Positions 18,857 through 27,985 of a DNA stretch of 64,000 bases are shown here, piece by piece; within the stretch, counting starts at the first letter, position 1; each line of letters begins with the position of its first letter. The notes below the pieces were generated by a model. That model had not been told where the DNA came from and made no database searches. It saw nothing but the letters and a program-made list of their open reading frames with translations. The translations under genes and the position numbers were made by a program. The stretch is from Streptomyces sp. Tue 6430. Lineage in GTDB: Bacteria > Actinomycetota > Actinomycetes > Streptomycetales > Streptomycetaceae. The stretch covers positions 1,116,001 through 1,180,000 of the forward strand of contig JAKGSH010000010.1 of assembly GCA_021568835.1 (NCBI GenBank), in the 5' to 3' direction.

Positions 18857-20535
18857 TGACCAGTCGATACAGATCAACAGAGAGTGCCGACGCGCCGTCG
18901 GACCGCCCCGCCGCGCACACCCCGCGCCGCCGTACGGTCGTCAAGGCCGCCGCCACCGCCGTGCTGGCCGGGCCGCTCGCCGCCGCGCTGCCCGCGCGGG
19001 CCGCCGACGAGGCCCCCGCGTTCCTGCACGGTGTCGCCTCCGGCGACCCGCTGCCCGACGGCGTCCTGCTGTGGACCCGGGTGACGCCGACCGCCGAGGC
19101 GATACCCGGCTCCGGGCGCGGCCCGGACACCGAGGTCGAGTGGGTCGTCGCCCGGGACAAGGCGCTGACGAACGTCGTGGCGAAGGGGTCCGTCACCGCG
19201 ACCGCCGCCTCCGACCACACCGTCAAGGCCGACGTCCGCGGTCTCGCCCCGGCCACGGACTACTGGTTCCGCTTCTCGGCCGGCGGGACCGACTCCCCGG
19301 TGGCGCGCACCCGCACCGCGCCGGCGGCGGACGCGTCCGTGGCGGGCCTGCGCTTCGGCGTGGTGTCCTGCGCCAACTGGGAGGCCGGATACTTCTCCTC
19401 CTACCGCCACCTCGCCGCCCGCGGCGACCTCGACGCCTGGCTGCACCTCGGCGACTACATCTACGAGTACGGCACCGGCGAGTACGGCACCCGCGGCACC
19501 GTCGTACGGCAGCACGCGCCCGCGCACGAGATCCTCACCCTCGCCGACTACCGCACCCGGCACGGCAGGTACAAGACCGACCCCGATCTCCAGGCCCTGC
19601 ACGCCAAGGCGCCCGTCGTCGCGATCTGGGACGACCACGAGATCGCCAACGACACCTGGTCGGGCGGCGCCGAGAACCACACCGAGGGCTCCGAGGGCAG
19701 CTGGGCGGCCCGTCAGGCCGCCGCCAAGCAGGCCTACTTCGAGTGGATGCCGGTCCGCCCGGCGCTGGCGGGCACCACCTACCGCCGGCTGCGCTTCGGC
19801 AAGCTCGCCGACCTCTCCCTGCTGGACCTGCGCTCCTTCCGCTCCCAGCAGGTCTCCGTCGGCAACGGCGGCGTCGACGACCCGGACCGCACCCTCACCG
19901 GCCGCGCCCAGCTCGACTGGCTCAAGGCCGGCCTGAAGGCGTCCGACACCACCTGGCGGCTGGTCGGCAACTCGGTGATGATCTCGCCGTTCGCCATCGG
20001 CTCCCTCTCCGCGGACCTGCTCAAGCCGCTCGCCAAGCTGCTCGGCCTGCCGCAGGAGGGTCTCGCCCTCAACACCGACCAGTGGGACGGCTACACGGAC
20101 GACCGCCGTGAACTCCTCGCCCACCTGCGGGCGAACGCCATCCGCAACACCGTCTTCCTCACCGGCGACATCCACATGGCGTGGGCCAACGACGTGCCCG
20201 TGGACGCCGGGACCTACCCGCTGTCCGCCTCGGCGGCCACGGAGTTCGTGGTCACCTCGGTGACCTCCGACAACCTCGACGACCTGGTGAAGGTCCCCGA
20301 AGGCACGGTCTCCGCGATCGCCGCCCCGGTCATCAAGGCCGCCAACCGCCACGTCCACTGGGTGGACACCGACCGGCACGGCTACGGCGTCCTGGACATC
20401 ACCGCCGACCGCGCGCAGATGGACTACTACGTGGTGTCCAGCCGCACCAGGGCGGACGCGACCTCGTCCTGGTCCCGCTCCTACCGCACCCGCACCGGCA
20501 CCCAGAAGGTCGAGCGGACGTACGACCCCGTGTAG
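18856..20535 (+). CDS. Tat-exported PhoD-family alkaline phosphatase/phosphodiesterase
   Basis: Secreted enzyme that releases phosphate from organic esters, 559 residues. The N-terminus carries a twin-arginine signal: [31 protein letters not shown], with likely cleavage after ARA. An Fn3-like PhoD N-domain ([21 protein letters not shown]) is followed by the metallophosphatase core: [37 protein letters not shown] and [10 protein letters not shown] supply the metal ligands Asp, Asn and His. Such enzymes bind Fe3+ and Ca2+ and are usually induced under phosphate limitation by PhoP. Only 7 bases separate its stop from the convergent dienelactone-hydrolase gene. Confidence 0.93.
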   Translation: MTSRYRSTESADAPSDRPAAHTPRRRTVVKAAATAVLAGPLAAALPARAADEAPAFLHGVASGDPLPDGVLLWTRVTPTAEAIPGSGRGPDTEVEWVVARDKALTNVVAKGSVTATAASDHTVKADVRGLAPATDYWFRFSAGGTDSPVARTRTAPAADASVAGLRFGVVSCANWEAGYFSSYRHLAARGDLDAWLHLGDYIYEYGTGEYGTRGTVVRQHAPAHEILTLADYRTRHGRYKTDPDLQALHAKAPVVAIWDDHEIANDTWSGGAENHTEGSEGSWAARQAAAKQAYFEWMPVRPALAGTTYRRLRFGKLADLSLLDLRSFRSQQVSVGNGGVDDPDRTLTGRAQLDWLKAGLKASDTTWRLVGNSVMISPFAIGSLSADLLKPLAKLLGLPQEGLALNTDQWDGYTDDRRELLAHLRANAIRNTVFLTGDIHMAWANDVPVDAGTYPLSASAATEFVVTSVTSDNLDDLVKVPEGTVSAIAAPVIKAANRHVHWVDTDRHGYGVLDITADRAQMDYYVVSSRTRADATSSWSRSYRTRTGTQKVERTYDPV

Positions 20536-20542
20536 CCGCCGC

Positions 20543-21112
20543 CTACAGGCTGCCGAGGAAGCCGAGCGCCACCCGCCAGGTGGCCTCGGCGGCCTCCGCG
20601 TCGTAATCGGGCAGGTCGGGGTCGGTGTAGAGGTGACCGGCCCCGGCGTACCGGTAGATCTCCACGTCGGCGCCCGCCCTGCCCATCTGGAGGTACCAGG
20701 CGCTCAGCCAGTCGTCGGTCTCGAACGGGTCCGGCTCGGCCACGTGCAGTTGCACCGGCAGGCCGTCCACCGAGGCGTTCGGCGCGAGGTCGGAGGTGCC
20801 GTGCAGGAGCAGCAGACCGCGAGCCCTCTCGTCCCCGAGGGCGAGGGTCTGCGCGATCGACGCGCCCAGCGAGAACCCGGCGTACACCAACCCCCGCTCG
20901 GAGTAGGGCGCGGCGGCCAGGACGGCTCTCCTCAGCAGCTCGTCCTTGCCGATCTCCTCGTTGTGGGCCATGCCCTCCTCGACCGTGTCGAACGTGCGCC
21001 CGTCGAAGAGGTCCGGGGTCCACACCTCGTGACCGGCGGCGCGCAGCCGGTCCGCCGCCGCGCGCACCGCGGGACGCAGTCCGAAGGTCGAATGGAAGAG
21101 CATGATGTTCAT
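20543..21112 (-). CDS. Dienelactone-hydrolase-like alpha/beta hydrolase
   Basis: A 189-residue single-domain cytoplasmic hydrolase. The DLH family normally has a Cys nucleophile in GxCxGG; here the elbow is YAGFSLGAS, with Ser in the nucleophile position. The His of the triad is in GAGHLYTD and the acid is probably in VAEPDPFE. The start MNIMLFHSTFGLRP fits the first strand; no good ribosome site is visible. The true substrate is unknown and should not be taken as dienelactone. Confidence 0.82.
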   Translation of the reverse strand: MNIMLFHSTFGLRPAVRAAADRLRAAGHEVWTPDLFDGRTFDTVEEGMAHNEEIGKDELLRRAVLAAAPYSERGLVYAGFSLGASIAQTLALGDERARGLLLLHGTSDLAPNASVDGLPVQLHVAEPDPFETDDWLSAWYLQMGRAGADVEIYRYAGAGHLYTDPDLPDYDAEAAEATWRVALGFLGSL

Positions 21113-21245
21113 GGGGCCATGGTGCCAGCCGGCACCGACAACGCCCCACGGGGCGGCCCCCGTCACGGCGTGTGCGGGCCGTACGTGGGTCTCTTCACAC
21201 CATGCGCATGTTCACGACCCCGCCGGGCCGGTTACGTTCGAAGGC

Positions 21246-22385
21246 ATGGAGAACCTGCTCCGCCCACTGATCGTGGTCGGCGGTTCGGTCGTGCTGACGT
21301 TGTTCATCGGCTGGGCCACCGACCGACTGTTGTCCAAGGCCGACCGACGGCATTCCGAGACGCCCCTGTGGGGGCTGCTGCGCCGCGGCCGCATCCCGTA
21401 CCAGCTCGTGCTGTGCGCCGCCCTGCTGAGAGGATCGTTCGACAACGCGGAGGTGCTGGAGGGCCACCGCGTCGGCATCGGCCAGACGCTCACCCTGGTG
21501 CTGATCGGGTCGACCGCGTGGCTGGCGATCCGGATCACCGCCGCGGTCGTCGAGAGCTCGTACCGCCGCTACGCACGCGTGCACCAGGACGCGGCCCGGG
21601 TACGGCGGGTGCGCACCCAGGTGTCGCTGATCATGCGGGTCGTCTCCGCGGTGGTCGCGGTGGTCGCGGTGGCGGCGATGCTGCTGACGTTCCCGGCGTT
21701 CCGCGCGGCCGGCGCCTCGCTGCTGGCCTCCGCGGGCATCATCGGCATCGTCGCCGGTGTCGCCGCCCAGTCGACGCTGAGCAACATGTTCGCCGGCTTC
21801 CAGATCGCCTTCGGCGACATGGTGCGGATGGGCGACACCGTGGTGGTGGACGGCGAATGGGGCACGGTCGAGGAGATCACCCTGACCTTCCTCACCGTGC
21901 GGACCTGGGACGAGCGCCGGATCACCATGCCCGTCTCGTACTTCACGTCCAAGCCGTTCGAGAACTGGTCGCGGGGCACCCCCCAGATGACCGGCATCGT
22001 CTACTGGCACCTCGACCACTCGGCACCGCTGGACGCGATGCGGGAGAAGCTCCGCGACATCCTGCGCGAGTGCCCGGCCTGGGACGGCCGCGCCTACAAC
22101 CTGACCCTGACAGACACCACCCCCAACACCATCGAGGTCAGGGCCCTGGTGACCGCGAAGGACGCCGACGACATCTGGACGGTCCGCGTGACCGTCCGCG
22201 AGCAGATGATCCGCTGGCTGTCCGAGGAGCACCCGTACGCGCTGCCGCGCGTCAACACCGCCGACGCGATCGTGCGCTCGCACCGCTCCAACGGCTCCAA
22301 CGGCTCCAACGGCTCCAACGGGCGGGTGTCCCACGGCATAGGGCCCCAGCGCCGGGCCCACGAGTCGCCGCGGGCAGACCGCTGA
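21246..22385 (+). CDS. MscS-family mechanosensitive ion channel
   Basis: A 379-residue small-conductance mechanosensitive channel that would open on hypo-osmotic stress. Four or so membrane helices come first. The pore helix TM3 is GASLLASAGIIGIVAGVAAQSTLSNMFAG-like, with the Gly/Ala packing pattern of MscS. The cytoplasmic beta domain follows (FGDMVRMGDTVVVDGEWGTVEEI, TVRTWDERRITMPVSYF). The tail carries a Ser-Asn-Gly repeat encoded by four 9-base units (22287-22322) and then a basic end. The ATG follows GAAGG. It converges on the antiporter gene across a strong terminator. Confidence 0.93.
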   Translation: MENLLRPLIVVGGSVVLTLFIGWATDRLLSKADRRHSETPLWGLLRRGRIPYQLVLCAALLRGSFDNAEVLEGHRVGIGQTLTLVLIGSTAWLAIRITAAVVESSYRRYARVHQDAARVRRVRTQVSLIMRVVSAVVAVVAVAAMLLTFPAFRAAGASLLASAGIIGIVAGVAAQSTLSNMFAGFQIAFGDMVRMGDTVVVDGEWGTVEEITLTFLTVRTWDERRITMPVSYFTSKPFENWSRGTPQMTGIVYWHLDHSAPLDAMREKLRDILRECPAWDGRAYNLTLTDTTPNTIEVRALVTAKDADDIWTVRVTVREQMIRWLSEEHPYALPRVNTADAIVRSHRSNGSNGSNGSNGRVSHGIGPQRRAHESPRADR

Positions 22386-22415
22386 ACCGGTGAGCCGCTG
22401 AACCGACGAACCGCC

Positions 22416-22453
22416 GACGCCGGCCGGGCCGCCCCGTGCGCCCGGCCGGCGTC
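22416..22453. terminator. Bidirectional hairpin between mscS and the antiporter gene
   Basis: Perfect 14-base stem GACGCCGGCCGGGC / GCCCGGCCGGCGTC with a 10-base loop, placed between convergent stops at 22385 and 22551. Confidence 0.8.
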
Positions 22454-22550
22454 CCGCAGCACCGCGTCCGTCCGCACGAGGCCGCCGTCGGCGGGCGGCC
22501 GGACCCGCGCGCGGCCGGACCCGACACGCCCGACGCCCGCCGGCGCGGCA

Positions 22551-24137
22551 TCACCGCAGACTGCGCACGTCGAGGTGGCGCAGCACCCGGTCCACGATCT
22601 CGGGGTCGGCCCCGGGCTCGCTGCGCGCCGCGACCACCTCGTGCCGGGCCGCGCTCAGCATCTCGCCCTGGATCCGCCGCACCCGCTTCAGCCGGCGCAC
22701 GCGGTGCTCGTGCGCCTCCCGCCGCTCGTCCTCGCCGAGGTCGGGGCTGATCCGCAGCCCGATGTCGAGGGCGCGCCGGCTCATCTGCTCGGAGAGCTCC
22801 TCCGGCAGGTCCTCCTCGGCCTCGATCTCCCGCAGCCTGCGCTTCGCCGCCTTGGCCGCCCGCACGGCCAGTTCCTTCTCGAACTCCTTCTCGCGGCCGG
22901 TGTCGGCCTGCACCCCGAGCCGCTTGACCAACCACGGCAGGGTCAGTCCCTGGAGGACGAGCGTCACCATGATGACGCCGAAGGCGACGAACACGATCTC
23001 GTCCCGGTCCGGGAAGGCGGACCCCTCGTCGGTCTTCAGCGGGATCGCGAGCGCCAGGGCCACCGAGGCGACCCCGCGCATCCCCGACCACCACATCACG
23101 ACGGTCTCCCGCCAGGTCGTCGGGATGTCCTCGTCGTGGTCCCGCCTGGCGTGCATCCGCTGGGCGAGCCAGGTCGCCGGCAGCAGCCACAGCAGCCGGA
23201 CGAGGATCACGACGGCCGTCACCGCCGCGGCCCACCCGAGCATCTCCCCCCACCGTCCGGACGCCGTCCGGATCGCCATGTGCAGTTCCAGGCCGACCAG
23301 CCCGAACGCCACCCCGGTGACCAGGGTGTCGATGATGTCCCAGAAGGTGTGCCCGGCCAGGCGGGTCATCACGTCGTCGGGATCGGTGGCGTACTCGGCG
23401 AGGAACAGCGCGGAGGTGAGCACGGCGAGCACCCCGGACCCGTGGAACTCCTCCGCGAGCACGTAGGAGGCGTACGGCACCAGCAGGGTGAGCCCGATCT
23501 GCAGGGTCGCGTCCCCGAGCAGGTCCAGGAGCCGGTTCGCCCCCCAGCCGAGCGCCAGCCCGACCGCGACCGCGACGACGGCGGACAGCACGAAGTCGAG
23601 ACCGGCCTTCCAGGGCGAGAAGGTCCCGCTGACGACGGCGGCGATGGCCACGTGGTAGAGCACGATGGCGGTGACGTCGTTGAACAGCCCCTCGCCCTCG
23701 AGGATGGACACCAGTCGGCGCGGCAGCCCGAGCTGCCCCGCCACGGCGGTGGCGGCCACCGGGTCCGGCGGCGCGACGAGCGCCCCGAGGGCCACGGCAG
23801 CGGCGATCGGCAGTCCGGGGACGATCGCGTGGGCGACGGCGGCCACACACAGCATCGTGACGAACACCAGCGCCACGGCGAGCAGGAAGATCGGCCGTTT
23901 GTTGGCGGTGAACTGCCGCCAGGAGGTACGCCGTACGGCCGCGTAGAGCAGGGGCGGCAGCAGCAGCGGGAGGATCAGGTCCGGCGGGACGTTCACGTCG
24001 GGCACGAAGTCGGCGACCGCGAGCACGATCCCGAGCAGGGTCATCAGGACCGGCGCCGGCAGGTTCCACCGGTCCCCCAGCGGGACACTCACCACGGCCC
24101 CGAGCAACAGGACGAACAACAGGGCCAACTGGTCCAC
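22551..24137 (-). CDS. Na+/H+ antiporter, CPA1 (NhaP/NHE) family
   Basis: Twelve-helix cation/proton exchanger plus a cytoplasmic tail, 528 residues. CPA1 signatures are clear: LGALVAPPDPVAATAV carries the transport-site region, SILEGEGLFNDVTAIVLY the ND motif, and WWSGMRGVASVALALAIP the conserved arginine. The last 110 residues are highly charged and helical (EKEFEKELAVRAAKAAKRRLREIEAE-like), the regulatory tail. It probably works in sodium tolerance and pH homeostasis. The ATG is 40 bases past the next gene's stop in the minus direction. Confidence 0.93.
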   Translation of the reverse strand: MDQLALLFVLLLGAVVSVPLGDRWNLPAPVLMTLLGIVLAVADFVPDVNVPPDLILPLLLPPLLYAAVRRTSWRQFTANKRPIFLLAVALVFVTMLCVAAVAHAIVPGLPIAAAVALGALVAPPDPVAATAVAGQLGLPRRLVSILEGEGLFNDVTAIVLYHVAIAAVVSGTFSPWKAGLDFVLSAVVAVAVGLALGWGANRLLDLLGDATLQIGLTLLVPYASYVLAEEFHGSGVLAVLTSALFLAEYATDPDDVMTRLAGHTFWDIIDTLVTGVAFGLVGLELHMAIRTASGRWGEMLGWAAAVTAVVILVRLLWLLPATWLAQRMHARRDHDEDIPTTWRETVVMWWSGMRGVASVALALAIPLKTDEGSAFPDRDEIVFVAFGVIMVTLVLQGLTLPWLVKRLGVQADTGREKEFEKELAVRAAKAAKRRLREIEAEEDLPEELSEQMSRRALDIGLRISPDLGEDERREAHEHRVRRLKRVRRIQGEMLSAARHEVVAARSEPGADPEIVDRVLRHLDVRSLR

Positions 24138-24176
24138 GGTCGGTGCTCCGGGGGCTGAGACGTCACACGGCAGACT

Positions 24177-24722
24177 TCAAGCCTGCCACGTCACCCCCGC
24201 CACCAGCCCTTTCGGCGCCCCGCCGCCGCCCCGCCGACCCGGCTGGCGCCGGAGCGCCCGCCGCATCGCCCGGTGCGGGATCCCCGCGTCCGGGAACTCG
24301 GGACCGTACGCCCGGTACCCCAGCCGTTCGTAGAACCCGAGGGCGTGGGTCTGCGCGTGCAGGTCCACGGCCGTGAGCCCACGCGCGTGTGCCGCGTCCT
24401 CGACGGCCCGCACCAGCGCGGCCCCGACCCCGAGCCCGCGCGCCTCCCGGGTGACGGCGAGCCGCCCCAGCGACCCGACCGACGGGTCCCCGCCGGTCTT
24501 CGCCGCGGCACCGGCGCCGTACAGCAGCCGCCCGGTCCCGAGCGGTACGCCGTCCTCCCGGACCGCCAGCACGTGCACCGCGCCGGCGTCGTGGGCGTCG
24601 TACTCGATGTCCTCGGGAACGCCCTGCTCGCCGACGAAGACCTCCTTGCGGACCGCGAAGCAGGCCTCACGGTCGGCGGGGTCCTCGGCGACGCGGATCA
24701 CGTACGCGCGCGTGCCGCTCAT
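24177..24722 (-). CDS. GNAT-family N-acetyltransferase
   Basis: A 181-residue acetyl-CoA-dependent acyltransferase of the ElaA/YjcF-like group. Its start includes [21 protein letters not shown], a hallmark of these proteins. The acetyl-CoA loop is [17 protein letters not shown] (R-x-x-G-x-G/A), followed by [16 protein letters not shown]. The acceptor is unknown. The ATG overlaps the rluD stop (ATGA), so it is coupled to rluD. The Gly/Arg-rich C-terminal extension ([13 protein letters not shown]) is unusual. Confidence 0.88.
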   Translation of the reverse strand: MSGTRAYVIRVAEDPADREACFAVRKEVFVGEQGVPEDIEYDAHDAGAVHVLAVREDGVPLGTGRLLYGAGAAAKTGGDPSVGSLGRLAVTREARGLGVGAALVRAVEDAAHARGLTAVDLHAQTHALGFYERLGYRAYGPEFPDAGIPHRAMRRALRRQPGRRGGGGAPKGLVAGVTWQA

Positions 24723-25663
24723 CCGTAGGTCTCCTCGCGGACCTGGTCGAGGGCCTGCTGGAGGTCGTCCGGGTACACGCAGGCGAACTCGGCCCACCGG
24801 CCGTCCCCGGGGTGCTCGAAGCCCAGCCGGACCGCGTGCAGCCACTGCCGGGTCAGGTTCAGCCGCTTGGCGAGCGTCGGGTCGGCGCCGTAGGTCAGGT
24901 CGCCGACGCACGGATGGCGATGGGCGGCCATGTGGACGCGGATCTGGTGCGTGCGGCCGGTCTCCAGCTTGACGTCCAGCAGGGAGGCGGCGCGGAAGGC
25001 CTCGATCAGGTCGTAGTGCGTGACGGAGGGCTTGCCCTCGGCGGTGACCGCCCACTTGTAGTCGTGCTGGGGGTGCCGGCCGATGGGCGCGTCGATGGTG
25101 CCGCTGGTGGGGTCCGGGTGCCCCTGGACGAGCGTGTGGTAGCGCTTGTCGACCGTGCGCTCCTTGAACTGGCGCTTCAGCGAGGTGTACGCGCGCTCCG
25201 ACTTGGCGACCACCATCAGGCCGGAGGTGCCCACGTCGAGGCGGTGCACGATGCCCTGGCGCTCGGCGGCGCCGGAGGTGGAGACGCGGTACCCGGCGGC
25301 GGCGAGTCCGCCGATGACGGTGGGGCCGCTCCAGCCGGGCGACGGGTGGGCGGCCACCCCGACCGGCTTGACGATCACGACCACGTCCTCGTCGTCGTGC
25401 ACGATCTCCATGCCCTCGACGGGCTCGGCGACCACCTGCACCGGGGCGGGCGCCTGCGGCATCTCGACCTCGAGCCAGGCCCCGCCGTGCACCCGCTCGG
25501 ACTTCCCGACCACCGACCCGTCGACCGTGACCTTCCCCGCGGCCGCGAGTTCGGCGGCCTTGGTACGGGAGAAGCCGAACATGCGGGAGATGACGGCGTC
25601 GACACGCTCGCCCTCCAGGCCGTCGGGCACGGGCAGGGTGCGGATCTCGGGAATCGTGCTCAC
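24719..25663 (-). CDS. rluD: 23S rRNA pseudouridine synthase, RluD type
   Basis: Converts uridines of 23S rRNA (helix 69 in E. coli RluD) to pseudouridine. 314 residues: an N-terminal S4 RNA-binding domain ([32 protein letters not shown]) and the RluA catalytic domain, with the nucleophilic Asp in [18 protein letters not shown]. Later motifs are [16 protein letters not shown] and [14 protein letters not shown]. The GTG at 25661-25663 removes an unlikely 13-residue leader. It lies 43 bases downstream of lspA in the same direction, an order conserved in many bacteria. Confidence 0.95.
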   Translation of the reverse strand: MSTIPEIRTLPVPDGLEGERVDAVISRMFGFSRTKAAELAAAGKVTVDGSVVGKSERVHGGAWLEVEMPQAPAPVQVVAEPVEGMEIVHDDEDVVVIVKPVGVAAHPSPGWSGPTVIGGLAAAGYRVSTSGAAERQGIVHRLDVGTSGLMVVAKSERAYTSLKRQFKERTVDKRYHTLVQGHPDPTSGTIDAPIGRHPQHDYKWAVTAEGKPSVTHYDLIEAFRAASLLDVKLETGRTHQIRVHMAAHRHPCVGDLTYGADPTLAKRLNLTRQWLHAVRLGFEHPGDGRWAEFACVYPDDLQQALDQVREETYG

Positions 25664-25706
25664 CCGTCGAGTATGCCGGACGGGCCCGGCACCCCCGAAC
25701 ACACGC

Positions 25707-26348
25707 TCAGTCCTTGTGGACGGTGCCGTCCGGGTCGAGGCCCTTGAAGGACAGCAGGACGATCAGGATGCCGCCGCACACGATCGCCGAATCGGCCAGG
25801 TTGAAGACGGCGAAGTGCTTCGGCGCGATGAAGTCGACCACCGCGCCCTCGAAGACGCCCGGCGCCCGGAAGATCCGGTCGGTGAGGTTGCCGAGCGCGC
25901 CGCCGAGCAGCAGGCCCAGCGCGATCGCCCAGGGCAGGCTGTGGAGCTTGCGGGCGAGCCGGGCGATGACCACGATCACCGCCGCCGCGATCACCGTGAA
26001 GATCACGGTGAAGGCCTCGCCGAAGCCGAAGGCGGCGCCCGCGTTGCGGATCGCCTCGAACCGCAGCCAGTCGCCGACGATCTCGATCGGCTGGTGGTGC
26101 TCCAGCTTCGCGACCACGATCATCTTGCTGATCAGGTCGAGGGCGTAGGCGAACGCGGCGACCGTGAACAGCACGGCGATCCGGCGCCTGCCGCGGGGCC
26201 GCTGCCCGGCGGCCGGCGCCGCGGACCCGTCCGCACCGGGCGACTCGCCCGACGCCGGCTGCCCGGCGTTTGCGTCGGACGGCTCCGGCCCGGCTCCCGC
26301 CGCCTCTGGAGTGTCCGGCGTACCGATGATGCGCTCCGCCTCTGCCAC
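25707..26348 (-). CDS. lspA: Lipoprotein signal peptidase (signal peptidase II)
   Basis: Inner-membrane aspartyl protease that removes the signal peptide from prolipoproteins after lipid modification of the cysteine. 213 residues, longer than the usual 160-170 because of a 50-residue Ala/Pro/Gly-rich cytoplasmic leader. Four membrane helices follow. The conserved boxes [26 protein letters not shown] and FNLADSAI are all present; the last two hold the catalytic aspartates. Target of the antibiotic globomycin in this family. Confidence 0.96.
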   Translation of the reverse strand: MAEAERIIGTPDTPEAAGAGPEPSDANAGQPASGESPGADGSAAPAAGQRPRGRRRIAVLFTVAAFAYALDLISKMIVVAKLEHHQPIEIVGDWLRFEAIRNAGAAFGFGEAFTVIFTVIAAAVIVVIARLARKLHSLPWAIALGLLLGGALGNLTDRIFRAPGVFEGAVVDFIAPKHFAVFNLADSAIVCGGILIVLLSFKGLDPDGTVHKD

Positions 26349-26415
26349 GTGAGTCCCTCGACCTAGGTACCTGACTGAGGACGAGGGTACGGCACGCCTT
26401 ACGAGGGCCGGGTGA

Positions 26416-27396
26416 TCAGTACCGCCGCTCCTGCTTCTGCTTGCACTCGACGCACAGCGTGGCCCGCGGGAAGGCCTGCATGCGGGCCTTCCCGATGGGA
26501 TCGCCGCAGTTCTCGCACAGGCCGTAGGTGCCCGCGTCCAGCCGCTCCAGGGCGTGCTCGGTCTGGATCAGCATCTCGCGCGCGTTGGCGGCCAGTGTCA
26601 GCTCGTTCTCGCGCGTGATGTTCTTCGTGCCGGTGTCCGCCTGGTCGTCGCCCGCGCCGTCCCCCGAGTCCCGCATCAGTCCGACCAGGGCCGCCTCCGA
26701 GGAGGCCAGCTCGGCGCGCAGCCGGTCCCTCTCGGAGTCCAGCTCGGCGCGGGCCTCCGCGACCTCCTCGGGGGTCCAGGGGTCCTCGCCGGGGCGTACC
26801 GCCAGTTCGCCGGGCTCCGCCGCGGCGAAGCGCGCCTTCGGAACAGCGGTCTGCGCCGCCGGAGCCGTGCCAGTCTTCTTCGCAACCACCGTCGTGGCTC
26901 CCGTCTGTTCCGCGGCCGAGGCCGCGCCCACCTTCTTGTCCTTGGCCGTGCTCCTGCCGGGGGCACTCCTGCGGGCGGTCCCCTTCCCGGCCGCACCGCC
27001 CCCGTCGCCGGTCCCTTCCGTACCGGCGTCCACCTCACCGACCGCGTCGCGCGGACCGGCCTCCGACGCGCCGACCGCCCCCTGCCGGGCCCCGGCCGTC
27101 TTCCTGCCCGCGGCCGCCCTCTTCGAAGCGGCCTCCTCCCCGACGGCCTCCTCCTCGGCGGCCGTCTCCGAGGCCGTGGTCTTCTTCCGGGGCACCGCCT
27201 CCTCGGGCGCCGCCTTCGCCGCCTTCGCCGCCTTCCCGGCCACCGCCTTCCCGGCCCGCCTCGCCGGCTTCGCGGCCCCCGCCGTGCCACCGCCCCGCGT
27301 GCTCTTCTTCGCACCGGCGTCCTCGGCCGCACCGCCGGGGGCGCCGGTGGAGCTGCCGGACGCCGACTGCTGTACGGCGGTCTTCTTCGCCACCAT
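26416..27396 (-). CDS. DksA/TraR-type zinc-finger protein with long Lys/Ala-rich N-terminal extension
   Basis: 326 residues in two very different parts. Residues 1 to about 215 are low-complexity Ala, Lys, Gly, Thr and Ser with many AAKK/KKT-like steps, resembling a histone H1 tail, and probably disordered. The last 110 residues form the DksA/TraR unit: a helical hairpin ([23 protein letters not shown]), then the four-cysteine zinc finger [17 protein letters not shown]...CVEC. DksA-like proteins act in the secondary channel of RNA polymerase; whether this one does is unknown. The ATG follows GAAGGGG. It is next to lspA and divergent from ileS. Confidence 0.88.
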   Translation of the reverse strand: MVAKKTAVQQSASGSSTGAPGGAAEDAGAKKSTRGGGTAGAAKPARRAGKAVAGKAAKAAKAAPEEAVPRKKTTASETAAEEEAVGEEAASKRAAAGRKTAGARQGAVGASEAGPRDAVGEVDAGTEGTGDGGGAAGKGTARRSAPGRSTAKDKKVGAASAAEQTGATTVVAKKTGTAPAAQTAVPKARFAAAEPGELAVRPGEDPWTPEEVAEARAELDSERDRLRAELASSEAALVGLMRDSGDGAGDDQADTGTKNITRENELTLAANAREMLIQTEHALERLDAGTYGLCENCGDPIGKARMQAFPRATLCVECKQKQERRY

Positions 27397-27691
27397 GGCC
27401 GCGGCCCCTTCACATATTGTGATCTTGCACGCGAATCGTGCTGGGACGATAAATCGACTCGAGTCCCGCGGCAACGGGGCACACCGCCCGATCCGCCGCC
27501 TCGCGCACGTCGCGCGGCAAGCCTGCATCCGTTGTGCCCAGCTCCCCGCCAGGTATTCCGGCCGGCCGGCGGTCCGGGAGCCGGAATCCGCGCGCCTCGC
27601 CGTTCGGGTCATCCCGGACCGCCCCGGACCGCCGCCCGCGAAGCCGGAAAACCGGTCCGCCGCCGTCCGTGCGGCGCCGTACACTGGGCGG

Positions 27692-27985
27692 AGCGAGAAG
27701 CGTGGATGGGGACGAGTAGCGACGTACGCAGCCCAGAGCGACCCGGGGACGGTGGAAGCCCGGGGGCGAGCGCGACGTGAAGATCACCCCGGAGCCGCCG
27801 GAAGAAAGCCGCAGCCCGACGGCGGCGAGTAGAACCGGCATCGCGACCCCAATGAGGGGGCTCCCCGGAGCGTACGGCGCACCGGAGGGCCAAGGAGGGT
27901 GGTACCGCGGGAGCGCGCCGCACACGGCGTGGACAAGGCTCTCGTCCCTCCGACGGAAGGCAGCACATCCGCCGGAGGAAGCTCG
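27692..27985 (+). promoter_or_regulatory. T-box riboswitch leader of ileS (translational type)
   Basis: The T-box core AGGGTGGTACCGCG is at 27896-27909; its TGGT (27900-27903) can pair with the uncharged ACCA end of tRNA(Ile). The likely specifier codon ATC (Ile) is at 27783-27785, in a GTGAAGATCACC context typical of the stem I specifier loop. GAGTAG motifs of stem I lie near 27712. GGAGGG (27894-27899) can pair with CCCTCC (27946-27951) to form the tRNA-stabilised fold. The alternative pairs CCTCCG (27947-27952) with CGGAGG (27973-27978), hiding the ribosome site of ileS. There is no terminator T-run, so control is probably at translation initiation, as described for actinobacterial ileS leaders. 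A -10-like TACACT is at 27680-27685. The stretch 27397-27680 holds no gene that I can support. Confidence 0.88.

Noticed and set aside
24177..25055. Longer GNAT protein starting inside rluD
   Set aside because: The extension is an Arg/Pro-rich shadow of rluD; the ATG overlapping the rluD stop is the natural start.
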